This document shows positions 19,027 to 26,967 of a stretch of 47,417 nt of DNA, one piece after another. The stretch's first letter is position 1. Each line of letters starts with the position of its first letter. Location of the stretch: assembly GCA_019244295.1 (NCBI GenBank), contig JAFASX010000033.1, forward strand, positions 1 to 47,417, written 5' to 3'. The notes below the pieces were generated by a model that saw only the letters and a list, made by a program, of their open reading frames with translations, was not told the origin of the DNA and searched no databases. Source of the DNA: Pseudonocardia sp. Its GTDB lineage: Bacteria > Actinomycetota > Actinomycetes > Mycobacteriales > Pseudonocardiaceae. The position numbers and the translations under genes were made by a program.

Positions 19027-19050
19027 GGACAGAGAGTCGAAGCTCTGTCC
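19027..19050. promoter_or_regulatory. 8-bp perfect inverted repeat upstream of korA
   Basis: GGACAGAG and CTCTGTCC, spaced by 8 bases, sit 22 bp upstream of the korA ATG in a 147-bp leader. Such symmetry fits a repressor operator or a leader hairpin. The same leader contains three A-rich AACAGGAAA-like copies on the korA strand (about 19110-19141) that could act as an upstream promoter element. Function is inferred. Confidence 0.4.
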
Positions 19051-19152
19051 TTACTTGAGAGTAGTCTCACCACAGACAGCGTCGGCGGCAGGTGGACGGA
19101 CATCACACGGTCGTTCTGTTTTCCTGTTTTTCCTGTTTTGCTTAATGGTGCG

Positions 19153-19950
19153 CTAATGTTGCCCAGTTATCCGGGCGCGCATCGCGGCCGAGCGCTCGGC
19201 GAACTCGGGTGACGCGAGTGATGTGAGCTGGGCGCGGATCTCTACCTCCAGAGCATCGGATTGGTTACTCAGCGCGCCGGTGACGCGCATCGTGTGCTTG
19301 GTCGTGATGGTGAGTGCCCGGGGGGCCGAGGCCGCCTGTGCGGCTAGCTCCATGGCCGCGTTAACCGGATTCTCGACCGTGTCCCAGACCAGGCCTCGGC
19401 GCAGTGCCTGCTCGGCGTCGAGCACCTCGCTGAACAACGTGGCCACGGCGGCGCCCTGCGGTCCGAGCACGCGCTGGGCCATCCAGGTATAGCCGCCACC
19501 AGGGTGCAACCCCAGCCGCAAGAACCTGGAGTCGAACCGGGCCGACGGACCGGCCAGCCGCACGTCGCACGCCAGCGCGAGGTTCATCCCAGCGCCGACG
19601 GCCGCGCCGTTCACCGCGGCCACCGTCGGCAGCGTGCAGTTGGCTACCGCCATAAACCCGGCGTACACCCGCCGTAGATCCGCCTCCTGGGATCGTCCCG
19701 ATGCGCCGAGCTGGCCGAGGTCAGCCCCGGCGCAGAACGTGGGCGGCTCCCCAGTGATCACGATCGCGCCGATCCCCTCATCGACCTCGATTTTCCCGAT
19801 CGCGGAAACAAGTTGCTCGGCCAGGTCGAGCGTCATCGCGTTACGCCGAGGGGGGTCGGACAGGGTGATCAGGGCGACCCGATCTCGCCGCGCAACGTGG
19901 ACCCCGCGCCGCGCTTCGCGCGCTACCATCGTGCCGTCATCAGCCACCAC
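19153..19950 (-). CDS. enoyl-CoA hydratase/isomerase family protein
   Basis: Crotonase-fold enzyme, about 265 residues. Oxyanion-hole sequences are present: NAMTLDLAEQL, TFCAGADLGQLG and AAVNGAAVGAGMNLALACD; the usual second catalytic Glu position reads LRLGLHPGGGYTWMAQR, without the ExG pair of true hydratases, so hydration of enoyl-CoA is uncertain and another crotonase reaction is possible. A strong GGGAGGAGG precedes GTG codons at 19950/19947, preferred here; the frame also opens at GTG 19980. It lies upstream of korA on the same strand, 147 bp away. Confidence 0.88.
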   Translation of the reverse strand: MVADDGTMVAREARRGVHVARRDRVALITLSDPPRRNAMTLDLAEQLVSAIGKIEVDEGIGAIVITGEPPTFCAGADLGQLGASGRSQEADLRRVYAGFMAVANCTLPTVAAVNGAAVGAGMNLALACDVRLAGPSARFDSRFLRLGLHPGGGYTWMAQRVLGPQGAAVATLFSEVLDAEQALRRGLVWDTVENPVNAAMELAAQAASAPRALTITTKHTMRVTGALSNQSDALEVEIRAQLTSLASPEFAERSAAMRARITGQH

Positions 19951-20074
19951 GACATCCTCCTCCCGGGTTTGATTCTTCACCGCCCGGGTGTAGGTGGTCG
20001 CCTGGAACCGAGATGGCTAGCCCAACGTTGAGGTACATGTGGGGCGGGGCACGGTTGAGAGGAATCGAGGCATC

Positions 20075-20923
20075 GTGCACAATCACCTCAACGGTCTAAA
20101 GACCGCCGTTCTGCTCGGCGGGATGAGCGCGTTGGTGCTGTTGGTCGGCTCGATGTTCGGGCGGACCGGGCTGCTGCTGGCGGTGTTCGCGGCGTTGGGT
20201 ATGAACGCCTACGCGTATTTCAACTCCGACAAGCTCGCGTTGCGGGTGATGCATGCGCGGCCCGTTACCGAGGCCGAGCAGCCCGCGATGTATCGGATCG
20301 TTCGCGAGCTGGCCACCGCCGCGCGCCAGCCGATGCCCAGGCTTTATGTCAGCCCGACCAGCGCGCCGAATGCGTTCGCCACCGGTCGCGATCCTCGGCA
20401 TGCCGCCGTGTGCGCGACCACCGGGATCCTGGAGTTGTTGAACGAGCGTGAGCTGCGCGGCGTGCTCGGGCATGAGCTTTCGCATGTCTATAACCGGGAC
20501 ATCCTCATCTCCTGTGTGGCCGGCGCGCTGGCGTCGATGATTAGTTTCTTGTCTCAGCTGGGGTTTCTCTTCGGTGGTGATGAGGAGCGGTCCAACCCGA
20601 TGGCGATGCTGCTGTTGTCGCTGGTCGGTCCGATCGCGGCGGCCGTGATCCAGATGGCGGTGAGCCGGGCACGGGAGTATCAGGCGGACGCCAGCGGGGC
20701 GGCACTGACTAGGGACCCGCTGGCGCTGGCGTCGGCGCTGCGCAAGCTGGAGCGCGGTACCCAGCTGGCGCCGCTTCCGCCGGAGCCGGAGCTCGTCTCG
20801 CAGTCCCACCTGATGATCGCCAATCCGTTCCGGCCCGGCGATGGCTTGTCCCGGATGTTCTCCACCCACCCGCCGCTGGCCGACCGGATCCGTCGGCTCG
20901 AGCAGATGGCTCGAGGCTACTAG
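20075..20923 (+). CDS. htpX: HtpX family M48 membrane metalloprotease
   Basis: Zinc metalloprotease involved in membrane-protein quality control. Two N-terminal hydrophobic helices, zinc motif HELSH at residues 133-137 (from GTG 20075), two further helices and a distal Glu-containing [13 protein letters not shown]. 282 residues, typical. Start chosen at [15 protein letters not shown], where family members begin; the frame runs back to 20039. Faces the asparaginase gene tail to tail. Confidence 0.93.
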   Translation: MHNHLNGLKTAVLLGGMSALVLLVGSMFGRTGLLLAVFAALGMNAYAYFNSDKLALRVMHARPVTEAEQPAMYRIVRELATAARQPMPRLYVSPTSAPNAFATGRDPRHAAVCATTGILELLNERELRGVLGHELSHVYNRDILISCVAGALASMISFLSQLGFLFGGDEERSNPMAMLLLSLVGPIAAAVIQMAVSRAREYQADASGAALTRDPLALASALRKLERGTQLAPLPPEPELVSQSHLMIANPFRPGDGLSRMFSTHPPLADRIRRLEQMARGY

Positions 20924-20929
20924 CCGAAG

Positions 20930-21874
20930 CTAGCGACAGACGGCTCTGACCACGCCGACCTGGTCGCCGCCGCCGAGCACCGGGTGCTCGCGTTGCAGCT
21001 GGATCGTCGGGTTGTCCAGGCCGAGGCGATACAGCGTCTCGGCCAGCACGACCGAGCGAGCCCGCGCCGCGCCGTCGGAGATCTTCACCGCGATTCCCCG
21101 GCCGTCGGGCAGACCAGCCGCGTATACGCCCTCGGCGCCACCCTTGCAGAGCAGCCCGGGGGTGGCCCGCATCAACGCGGCCTCGTCCCGCCGGGTGCCG
21201 CTGACGTACTCGGGGCGCGTACGGACCGCCTCGGCGACCCGGCCGGCCGGGGTTTGGGCTGCTGCCGAGGCCAGCCGACCGAACGCGCGCGCCAGCCCGG
21301 TCAGGCTGATCGCCAGCAGCGGGGCCCCGCAGCCGTCCACCGCGACCGAGGCGACTCGCTCACCGGAGATGTCTTCTAACGCGGCCCGGATGGCCAGTTG
21401 CACCGGATGCTCGGGATGACGGTAAGTCACGGTGGGCCAGCCGTTCGCGACGCAGGTGGCGAGCATGGCCGCGTGCTTGCCTGAACAGTTCATCGCGATC
21501 GGCTCGGGGCCGCGACCCGTGCGTATCCATTCCTCGCGAGCCAGCTCGTCCAGCGGATACGCCGGCGGCGTGCCCAGATCGGACTGGTTGAGCCCAGCGG
21601 TTTCCAGGATCCGGTACACGCCGTCCAGATGCATCGGCTCGCCGGAATGCGAGGCGGCGGCCAGTGCCAGCAGCTCATCCGGAAGCTCTAGTCCGCACCG
21701 CAACATGCCAAGGGCCTGCGCCGGTTTGTTCGCCGACCGGGGCAGGATCGGCCGGTCTACCACCCCGACCAACGACTCGACTGACCCGTCCGGCGCGGTG
21801 ATCACCACGGATCCGAAGTGATAGCCCTCCACGAACCCGTTGCGGATGACTTCCGCGACCACAGCAGCGCTCAC
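20930..21874 (-). CDS. asparaginase (pfam06089 type)
   Basis: L-asparaginase II-family amidohydrolase, distinct from the EcA I/II fold. Family landmarks: RSANKPAQALGMLRCGL, LALAAASHSGEP, AMNCSGKHAAMLATC, VDGCGAPLLAISL and GGAEGVYAAGLPDGRGIAVK. GTG 21874 gives 314 residues, beginning just before VAEVIRNGFVEGYHFG; an ATG at 21925 would add 17. The frame extends to 22159 without homology. Seven bp from the htpX stop, convergent. Confidence 0.88.
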   Translation of the reverse strand: MSAAVVAEVIRNGFVEGYHFGSVVITAPDGSVESLVGVVDRPILPRSANKPAQALGMLRCGLELPDELLALAAASHSGEPMHLDGVYRILETAGLNQSDLGTPPAYPLDELAREEWIRTGRGPEPIAMNCSGKHAAMLATCVANGWPTVTYRHPEHPVQLAIRAALEDISGERVASVAVDGCGAPLLAISLTGLARAFGRLASAAAQTPAGRVAEAVRTRPEYVSGTRRDEAALMRATPGLLCKGGAEGVYAAGLPDGRGIAVKISDGAARARSVVLAETLYRLGLDNPTIQLQREHPVLGGGDQVGVVRAVCR

Positions 21875-21990
21875 TGGCGCCACCCTAGGTGCCTGCCGCA
21901 CAGCTTCCCACCGCTCGCGCAGCATGTATACGACTGGCACAGGCCCTACAAGTGCCGCGCGAGTCACACACGTGGTGCTGCGCGAGCCGA

Positions 21991-22022
21991 TTTGATTCAG
22001 ATTCATCCAGTATGATGGATAC
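21991..22022 (+). promoter_or_regulatory. candidate promoter/operator of the 22.1-kb module
   Basis: An AT-rich stretch ahead of the three-gene module contains a TATGAT -10-like hexamer (about 22010-22015) embedded in the imperfect palindrome ATCC-AGTATGAT-GGAT. No good -35 is spaced correctly. The module encodes a helix-turn-helix regulator, so autoregulation here is plausible but unproven. Confidence 0.3.
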
Positions 22023-22109
22023 ATGGGCTGATGCGCAAGCTGGACTTGACCTGGAGGGTGGGTGAGCGCGAGCATTGGATTCACTGTGAATCGAGGGAAG
22101 GGGTTCTTG

Positions 22110-22307
22110 ATGGCGTACCGGCTACTTGCGGGCGGCTGTGATAACGGACCGTGTGGCACGTTCTACCTGGATGAAGTCACTGGTAACGTCGTGGTGCAGG
22201 GTTACCTGACTGAGGAGAAGCCGGCTAAGCTACCGCCAGGTGAGGGATTCCTGATGATTCCCGCCGCTCAGTGGCGCATCCTGGCGTCCCGGCTGTCTAA
22301 GGCATGA
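22110..22307 (+). CDS. small conserved-looking protein of a DUF6879/XRE module
   Basis: 65 residues from ATG 22110 (MAYRLLAGGCDNGPCGTFY), soluble, with two early cysteines in a CDNGPC motif. An upstream GTG at 22062 would add 16 residues but lacks similar character. The ATG of the next gene overlaps its stop by 4 bp. I recognise the arrangement (small protein, DUF6879, DUF5753 regulator) as recurrent in actinobacteria, but no activity is known. Confidence 0.7.
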   Translation: MAYRLLAGGCDNGPCGTFYLDEVTGNVVVQGYLTEEKPAKLPPGEGFLMIPAAQWRILASRLSKA

Positions 22308-22834
22308 CACTCGACGAGTTCGACGCCCTGTTTGACTCGTTCCGCTGCTCGGTGGTTCGTTTGGAGACGCTGGCCGAGTACAATGTGGGCGGCGCGGAGG
22401 CCGAACGGCTACGCGCGCGCCGCGAGCGGCGACCGCGGCCAGAGCGCAGCCTGCGTACCGACCCGTGGTTGGCGCGTATCGCGGTATCGACCGTGAACGA
22501 TGGGAAGTCGTGGGAACGAGTCCGGGTCGTAGACAACCCGCTGACCGACTATCAAAGTGGCCAACTGGAATCATATAAGGAGTCTCAGGCGTGTGGTGAG
22601 CAGATCCGCATCGCCTACCGATCTGACGTCGGACCGGACCTCGGTCCCGACGTGTGGCTGTTCGACGCTGGCGAACCGGACGAACATGCCGCGGTCATGC
22701 ACTACACCCCCGATGGCAGGTTCTTGGGCGCCGACCTCATTATGGACATCGGCCAGTTCAGCGTGGCCATCGCTAGAGTGCGAGCGCACGCTAGGCCGCT
22801 CAACGAGTTCTTGGCGACCATGACTAGTGCCTGA
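22304..22834 (+). CDS. DUF6879 family protein
   Basis: 176 residues. N-terminal acidic/aromatic LDEFDALFDSFRCSVVRLET, a central WERVRVVDNPLTDYQSGQLE and the C-terminal DVWLFDAGEPDEHAAVMHY pattern match the DUF6879 family, which usually sits beside XRE/DUF5753 regulators. Function unknown; a toxin-like or signalling partner role has been guessed for such neighbours but is not shown. Overlaps both neighbours (4 bp upstream, 8 bp downstream). Confidence 0.8.
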   Translation: MTLDEFDALFDSFRCSVVRLETLAEYNVGGAEAERLRARRERRPRPERSLRTDPWLARIAVSTVNDGKSWERVRVVDNPLTDYQSGQLESYKESQACGEQIRIAYRSDVGPDLGPDVWLFDAGEPDEHAAVMHYTPDGRFLGADLIMDIGQFSVAIARVRAHARPLNEFLATMTSA

Positions 22835-23654
22835 GCCGACGCCGCTGTCACGCAAGCTCGGAGAGGAGCTCCGCGCGCTGCGCACCCTCGCCGGGCTCAG
22901 CCAACGTGCTCTGGGATCGAGGATCGGTTTGCGGCAGCCGGCTGTGCACCGCATCGAGACCGGAAGCGCGCTTCCCACTCTCGACGAGCTCGGCGCGTGG
23001 CTATCGGCGACCACCGGTAATGATGATCGCCGGGAGCAGCTGGTGCCTCTGCTGGAAGCAGCGCACCATCCAACGCGATCATGGAGTGACTTACTCGGCG
23101 AGGATCGACAGCTGCAGGACCGCGCGCGTATCCGGGAGGAACAGTGCTCCCTGATCCGTGTGTACACACCGGCAATCGTTCCTGGCTTACTGCAGACCGC
23201 CGAGTACGCCCGCCAACTACTCAACCTGGTAAGCCCTCCCGGCGCCGATGTGGCCGCTCAGATCGCCAAACGGCTCGACCGCCAACACATCCTGTACCAG
23301 GATCACCGCCGATTCGAGTTCATCCTCGGTGAGCAAGCGTTGCTCTGGTCCCCGGGCCCCGAGGTCATGCCTGCCCAACTTGACCGGCTCGTGTCGTTGT
23401 CCACACTGTCCACCGTGGAACCGCGGGTGCTCCCGCTAGGCCGGGTCGGCACCCCTCCCTGGCACGATTTCATCTACCGCCAACCGGCGGATGAGGAAGA
23501 CCAGCCTTATGTGACCGGCGAGCTGCTGCACGGCGAGTTCACCGCATCCCGACCGGACTCGGTTCAGCGATACACGCAACTGTGGGATCAGCTCTGGCGG
23601 GCATCCGAACCGGTGTCTGACGCAGTCGAAGCAGTCCGGGCTCGTCCATGCTAG
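22827..23654 (+). CDS. XRE-family regulator with DUF5753 domain
   Basis: N-terminal helix-turn-helix (about residues 10-65: ELRALRTLAGLSQRALGSRI, then RQPAVHRIETG) followed by the ~180-residue DUF5753 domain with its signature YTPAIVPGLLQTAEYARQL, EQALLW and a late HGEFTASRPDSVQRY. 275 residues. This is the Scr1-like regulator family abundant in actinomycetes, often paired with DUF397 proteins; here the partners are the DUF6879 protein and a 65-aa protein. GTG start inside the end of the previous gene. Confidence 0.9.
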   Translation: MPEPTPLSRKLGEELRALRTLAGLSQRALGSRIGLRQPAVHRIETGSALPTLDELGAWLSATTGNDDRREQLVPLLEAAHHPTRSWSDLLGEDRQLQDRARIREEQCSLIRVYTPAIVPGLLQTAEYARQLLNLVSPPGADVAAQIAKRLDRQHILYQDHRRFEFILGEQALLWSPGPEVMPAQLDRLVSLSTLSTVEPRVLPLGRVGTPPWHDFIYRQPADEEDQPYVTGELLHGEFTASRPDSVQRYTQLWDQLWRASEPVSDAVEAVRARPC

Positions 23655-23705
23655 GCGGCGCGGGATCATCAGCGCGGCTCCGGCCGGGCCCGGCGGCCGG
23701 CGGCG

Positions 23706-23939
23706 TCATGGCGCGGCTCCTCCGTGCGCGGGTTCGGACCGGGTCCAGACGAACTTGACGCAGCGGTCGCCGGCGAAGTAGACGAGCTGGTCCGTCCGTC
23801 GGAAGTAGCAGTGGTGGTCCGCGACCATGACGCGGATGATCTCGCCGGGCACGGTGTGGAAGCAGCGCGCTGGCAGCGACAGCGCGGCAGGGCCGCCGTC
23901 GAGGAATACCGCGACGGTCCGGTCGGCCGCCCCGCTCAC
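23706..23939 (-). CDS. small unknown protein coupled to lyase remnant
   Basis: 77 residues from a GTG that overlaps the stop of the lyase remnant (GTGA). It is soluble; the middle CFHTVPGEIIRVMVADHHCY and DQLVYFAGDRCVKFVW alternate hydrophobic residues like a small beta-rich domain. I do not recognise it. Since its upstream partner is dead, it may be a survivor of a lost pathway. Confidence 0.45.
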   Translation of the reverse strand: MSGAADRTVAVFLDGGPAALSLPARCFHTVPGEIIRVMVADHHCYFRRTDQLVYFAGDRCVKFVWTRSEPAHGGAAP

Positions 23940-24355
23940 GGGCTCGCCGGATCGAGCAGGTTCCCCGCGCGCAGCGCCGTGAGCGCCGTGTCGATGTCGG
24001 CGTCCATCGCGCGGTCCCGCCGCGGGGCAGGCACCAGCGCACGCACCCGCCGGTGCAGCTCCCGGGTGCGGCCCAGCCGGTGCGGGCCCCGGAGATCCGC
24101 CGCCTGACACAGGGCCAGCAGGTGGATGACCGATGCGGTTTGGCGATCTCGTGCACGAAGGGGTCGAACGGTCCGGTGATGCCCTCGAACACCTCGGTGG
24201 TGAGCGCCTCGGCCGCCGGCGGACGACGTCTCTGGCCTTCCTCGACCAGAACCTCGCGCGTGCCCATGAGGGCCGCCACCACGTAATGACAGCGGCACCA
24301 GGTCGCCGCTGGCACCGACCGAACCCTCCTCAGGGATGGCGGGGGCATGCTTCAC
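23936..24355 (-). pseudogene. remnant of MIO-dependent aromatic amino-acid lyase/aminomutase
   Basis: Pieces of a His/Phe/Tyr ammonia-lyase-family enzyme in correct order but in more than one frame. First AIPEEGSVGASGDLVPL, containing the ASG triad that cyclises to the MIO cofactor; next, in another frame, TREVLVEEG and EVFEGITGPFDPFVHE followed by KPH; last, back in the first frame, HLLALCQAADLRGPHRLG to DRAMDADIDTAL near the C-terminus. The N-terminal ~140 residues, the NGTS region and some 200 residues before the C-terminus are missing. An intact enzyme has over 500 residues. Whether it was a lyase or a 2,3-aminomutase cannot be told. Confidence 0.82.
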
Positions 24356-24958
24356 GAACTCCTCCCTCCAACGTCTGTGTGGGAATATCTCGCTCTGTCA
24401 AGGATTTTGCCTGCTCGAACTAGACGCGGCGTTCCTAACTTTCGCGCTGGTAAGGAACGGGTGCTATCACATATTTGTCCAAGCTGGGGTGGCGTCGTAA
24501 GAACTCATTTAATTGTGGCACAATCGGGTCTTACATGCCAAATGCGTGATCCGCAAGCCCTTGGTGTTTAGCCAATGTAACGTCTAGCGGCGTATCTTCG
24601 CGCGATCTTTAGTTTCGTCACTTCCACCACCGCCTGTAACCTCCGGCGCTTTCGTGTGAAGTTTCTGTGAAAGCCCGCTCATCCGTTTTCCGCTCGTCGA
24701 TGACGAGCTCGGCCAGTGGCGACACCGCGCGGAAAGACCGTGCGGAGATCGCCACGAACCAGCCGGCGGCATGGAGAGCGGTGAAATTCATAGTCGCCTT
24801 CGTTGCATTCGGAATCGGGCTCGCTGGACCCGCTGATCGTCCGTCATCGGCCGGCCATGGATCGTCCACCGAACCAGGATCTCCCAATCCGCGCTGTCTT
24901 GTACTCAGCTTGTATTGGGCGGCCAGCGGGGTGAGTTTCCGCGGCTACGTGAGCTGAG
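24356..24958. other. gene-poor stretch with nested palindromes
   Basis: About 600 bp, visibly less GC-rich in the left half, with no convincing gene. ATTGTG-G-CACAAT (24512-24524) is a perfect 13-bp palindrome and is enclosed by GTAAGA / TCTTAC arms (24497-24502, 24529-24534). A plus-strand frame at 24667-24957 has a short hydrophobic stretch (VKFIVAFVAFGIGLAGPA) but weak coding character. I do not call it a gene. Confidence 0.5.
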
Positions 24959-25450
24959 CTAGCGGTAGTTGGTGAACTGCAGGGCGATCCCGAAGTCCTT
25001 GGCCTTGAGCATCGTGATCACGGCCTGTAAGTCGTCTTTCTTCTTCCCGGAGACCCGCAGCTGGTCGCCCTGAATCTGGGCTTGGATACCCTTCAGCTTC
25101 TCGTCCCGGATCGCCTTGGAGATCTCTTTGGCCTTGTCCGACGCGATGCCCTGGACTAGGGTCCCGGTCACCCGGTAGATCTTGCCGGACAGCACTGGAT
25201 CGCCGATCTCGAACGCTTTCAGTGAGATGCCCCGTTTGACCAGCTTCTCCTTGAGTACGTCGATCGCCGCGCGGCAGCGCTCTTCGGTCTCGGCCTGGAT
25301 CGTGATCGCTTCCTCGCCGGACCAGCGTGCGCTGGCGCCCGTGTTGCGGAAGTCGAACCGCTGGGCTAGCTCCTTGCTGGCCTGGTTAAGCGCGTTGTCC
25401 ACCTCTTGCCGGTCTACCTTGCTGACCACATCGAACGAAAGGTCCGCCAT
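24959..25450 (-). CDS. YajQ family cyclic-di-GMP/nucleotide-binding protein
   Basis: 163 residues, full length. Begins [20 protein letters not shown], contains [12 protein letters not shown] and the C-terminal [19 protein letters not shown] typical of the YajQ fold (two ferredoxin-like domains). Homologues bind c-di-GMP or nucleotides and some associate with RNA/tRNA; the role in actinobacteria is not settled. Its neighbour, in the opposite direction, is tRNA-Tyr. Confidence 0.95.
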   Translation of the reverse strand: MADLSFDVVSKVDRQEVDNALNQASKELAQRFDFRNTGASARWSGEEAITIQAETEERCRAAIDVLKEKLVKRGISLKAFEIGDPVLSGKIYRVTGTLVQGIASDKAKEISKAIRDEKLKGIQAQIQGDQLRVSGKKKDDLQAVITMLKAKDFGIALQFTNYR

Positions 25451-25480
25451 CGTCTGTTCCTCTCACCCGTATCCGGTTGC

Positions 25481-25507
25481 GGCCCGCTGAGGGTACTGGC
25501 GTATCCT
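25481..25507 (+). promoter_or_regulatory. candidate promoter of tRNA-Tyr
   Basis: TATCCT at 25502-25507 lies 33 bp before the tRNA and has a TTGCGG hexamer about 19 bp upstream (near 25477-25482). Between promoter and tRNA is a perfect 6-bp hairpin, GCGGCC-GTGAA-GGCCGC. Spacing is slightly long, so this is tentative. Confidence 0.35.
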
Positions 25508-25539
25508 CGCGGAGGCGGCCGTGAAGGCCGCGAGCACCT

Positions 25540-25623
25540 GGCAGGTTGCCCGAGCGGCCAATGGGAGCGGACTGTAAATCCGTCGCGAAAGCTACCTAGG
25601 TTCGAATCCTAGACCTGCCACCA
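25540..25623 (+). tRNA. tRNA-Tyr (GTA)
   Basis: Class II tRNA with a long variable arm. Acceptor GGCAGGT (25540-25546) pairs with ACCTGCC (25613-25619), followed by A and an encoded CCA. Anticodon GTA lies in GACTGTAAATC. T-loop TTCGAAT is canonical. The sequence is of the usual actinobacterial tRNA-Tyr form. Confidence 0.97.
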
Positions 25624-25629
25624 TAGCCG

Positions 25630-25674
25630 AAACCGGCCCCCACCAGCGGAAACGCCAGAGGGGCCGGTTTTTTG
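25630..25674 (+). terminator. intrinsic terminator after tRNA-Tyr
   Basis: Perfect 11-bp stem AACCGGCCCC (extended by one A) at 25630-25640 with GGGGCCGGTT(T) at 25660-25670, a 19-base loop, and a run of T residues. It lies 7 bp past the tRNA CCA and is the clearest rho-independent terminator in the window. Confidence 0.9.
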
Positions 25675-25835
25675 CCGTCTGGCCCCGTTCGGCTGTGGAC
25701 GGCTGGTTACGAGCATCCACGGACGCATCACGGACGCGATCATGAACGGCCCTCCTGAAGTGCCTCCTCGACGCGGCGGCGTAGCGAGTCCTCCACAGGA
25801 GTGACGCGGGCGCCCGATTCCAGCATGCTGAAGTC

Positions 25836-26276
25836 ATGGCACGCGTGGATTACTACAACGACCCAAACGCACCCAAAGCCAACAGCCTGGTGCCGTCCGT
25901 CACCGCCGCCGTACGCGACGACCAAGGCTGCTTACTGTTGATCCACAAGATTGACAATGGCTACTGGGCACTACCCGGCGGCGGCATGGAGCTCGGCGAG
26001 TCCATCGCCGATGCAGCGATCCGCGAAGTCGCCAAAGAGGGCGGCATTCGCATCGAGATCACCGGTCTAGTCGGGCTCTACACCAACCCCGGCCACGTGA
26101 TGGCCTACGACGACGGCGAAGTCCGCCAAGAGTTCTCTGTGTGCTTCCACGCACGCCCCCAGGGAGGCGTTTTACGTGAGGATGGCACGGAAACCAAAGC
26201 TGCAAAGTGGGTCAGCGTTGTCGAGCTAGACGAGCTGTCTATCCATCCATGCGCATCCGGATCAACGATGCCCTAA
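25836..26276 (+). pseudogene. Nudix hydrolase with altered C-terminus (likely frameshift)
   Basis: Nudix-fold pyrophosphohydrolase of the MutT-like class; the intact frame gives 146 residues. The Nudix box is G49-x5-E55-x7-R63-E64-V-A-K67-E68-G-G-I: the first of the two adjacent metal-binding Glu is Lys, so activity may be impaired. The frame ends HPCASGSTMP, whereas shifting frame near 26250 restores the ordinary family ending MRIRINDALSDRTRPRIA after IHP and stops near 26304. Either the gene has recently lost its proper tail or the sequence has a local error. The body may still fold. Confidence 0.75.
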
Positions 26277-26301
26277 GCGACCGCACCCGTCCTCGAATCG
26301 C

Positions 26302-26850
26302 CTAATTCGCCAACCGAGTTGCGGTGCGAGCAATAGCCGCCTCGATCGAGGGCCTAGCCCGGGTCATGGCCCGCGCTACCGCCGTTCCTGACTCGTACCG
26401 GCGAAGTATTTCGTCGAGGCGAACCGGGTAGCTGATGGCCTCTCCAGCTGGACCGGTGGTCATGTCCGCTGTCCACAGAGCATCTGCCACCGCACCCTCC
26501 TCATGTGGCCACGCGGCCAGCTCCTCCGACAGACCTCGCTCCTCCGCCTCGAAGGTCGCGGCGGAGTGATGAGCCACTAACGCGCAGAGTCGACTCGGGT
26601 AGCCCATCGAGGTCAGATACTGCGCCCCATCAATCTGATGCATACCAGTCACGCGAATCTCTGGCGCGTAACCCAGGTCATGCCACCACGCCGCCACGAC
26701 CAGCAACGTGCGCTCATCTGGGGCCACTGCCGACGACAGCTCGACCGCTCTCGCTGCAACAGCTTGGGTATGTCGCCACCGATCGCCGAGCGGAGCGAGT
26801 AGCCCTTCCGCGACATGATGCGCCTCATTAACCGTCGGTACAGCTCTCAC
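26302..26850 (-). CDS. HD-domain phosphohydrolase
   Basis: 182 residues. Metal ligands of the HD fold are visible: HTQAVAARAVEL (first His), AWWHDLGYA (HD pair), ALVAHHSAA, and ALWTADMTTGPAG (last Asp). Substrate unknown; small HD proteins of this kind hydrolyse nucleotides or phosphate esters. Convergent with the Nudix gene, which it overlaps if the restored Nudix tail is counted. Confidence 0.88.
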   Translation of the reverse strand: MRAVPTVNEAHHVAEGLLAPLGDRWRHTQAVAARAVELSSAVAPDERTLLVVAAWWHDLGYAPEIRVTGMHQIDGAQYLTSMGYPSRLCALVAHHSAATFEAEERGLSEELAAWPHEEGAVADALWTADMTTGPAGEAISYPVRLDEILRRYESGTAVARAMTRARPSIEAAIARTATRLAN

Positions 26851-26967
26851 ATCCCCAACCTACGAGCCTCAACGGCTGGCGTCTCCTTGTAGACGCTGGC
26901 CAGATGGCCACCCGGCCTGACCGAACAGAAGGAGTGCCGACTCAAGAAGCTGGATGTCACGCGACCG

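Noticed and set aside
24667..24957. 96-aa plus-strand ORF with a signal-like hydrophobic stretch
   Set aside because: Start, ribosome site and codon pattern are poor and the rest of the protein has no character; listed only as part of the gene-poor stretch.
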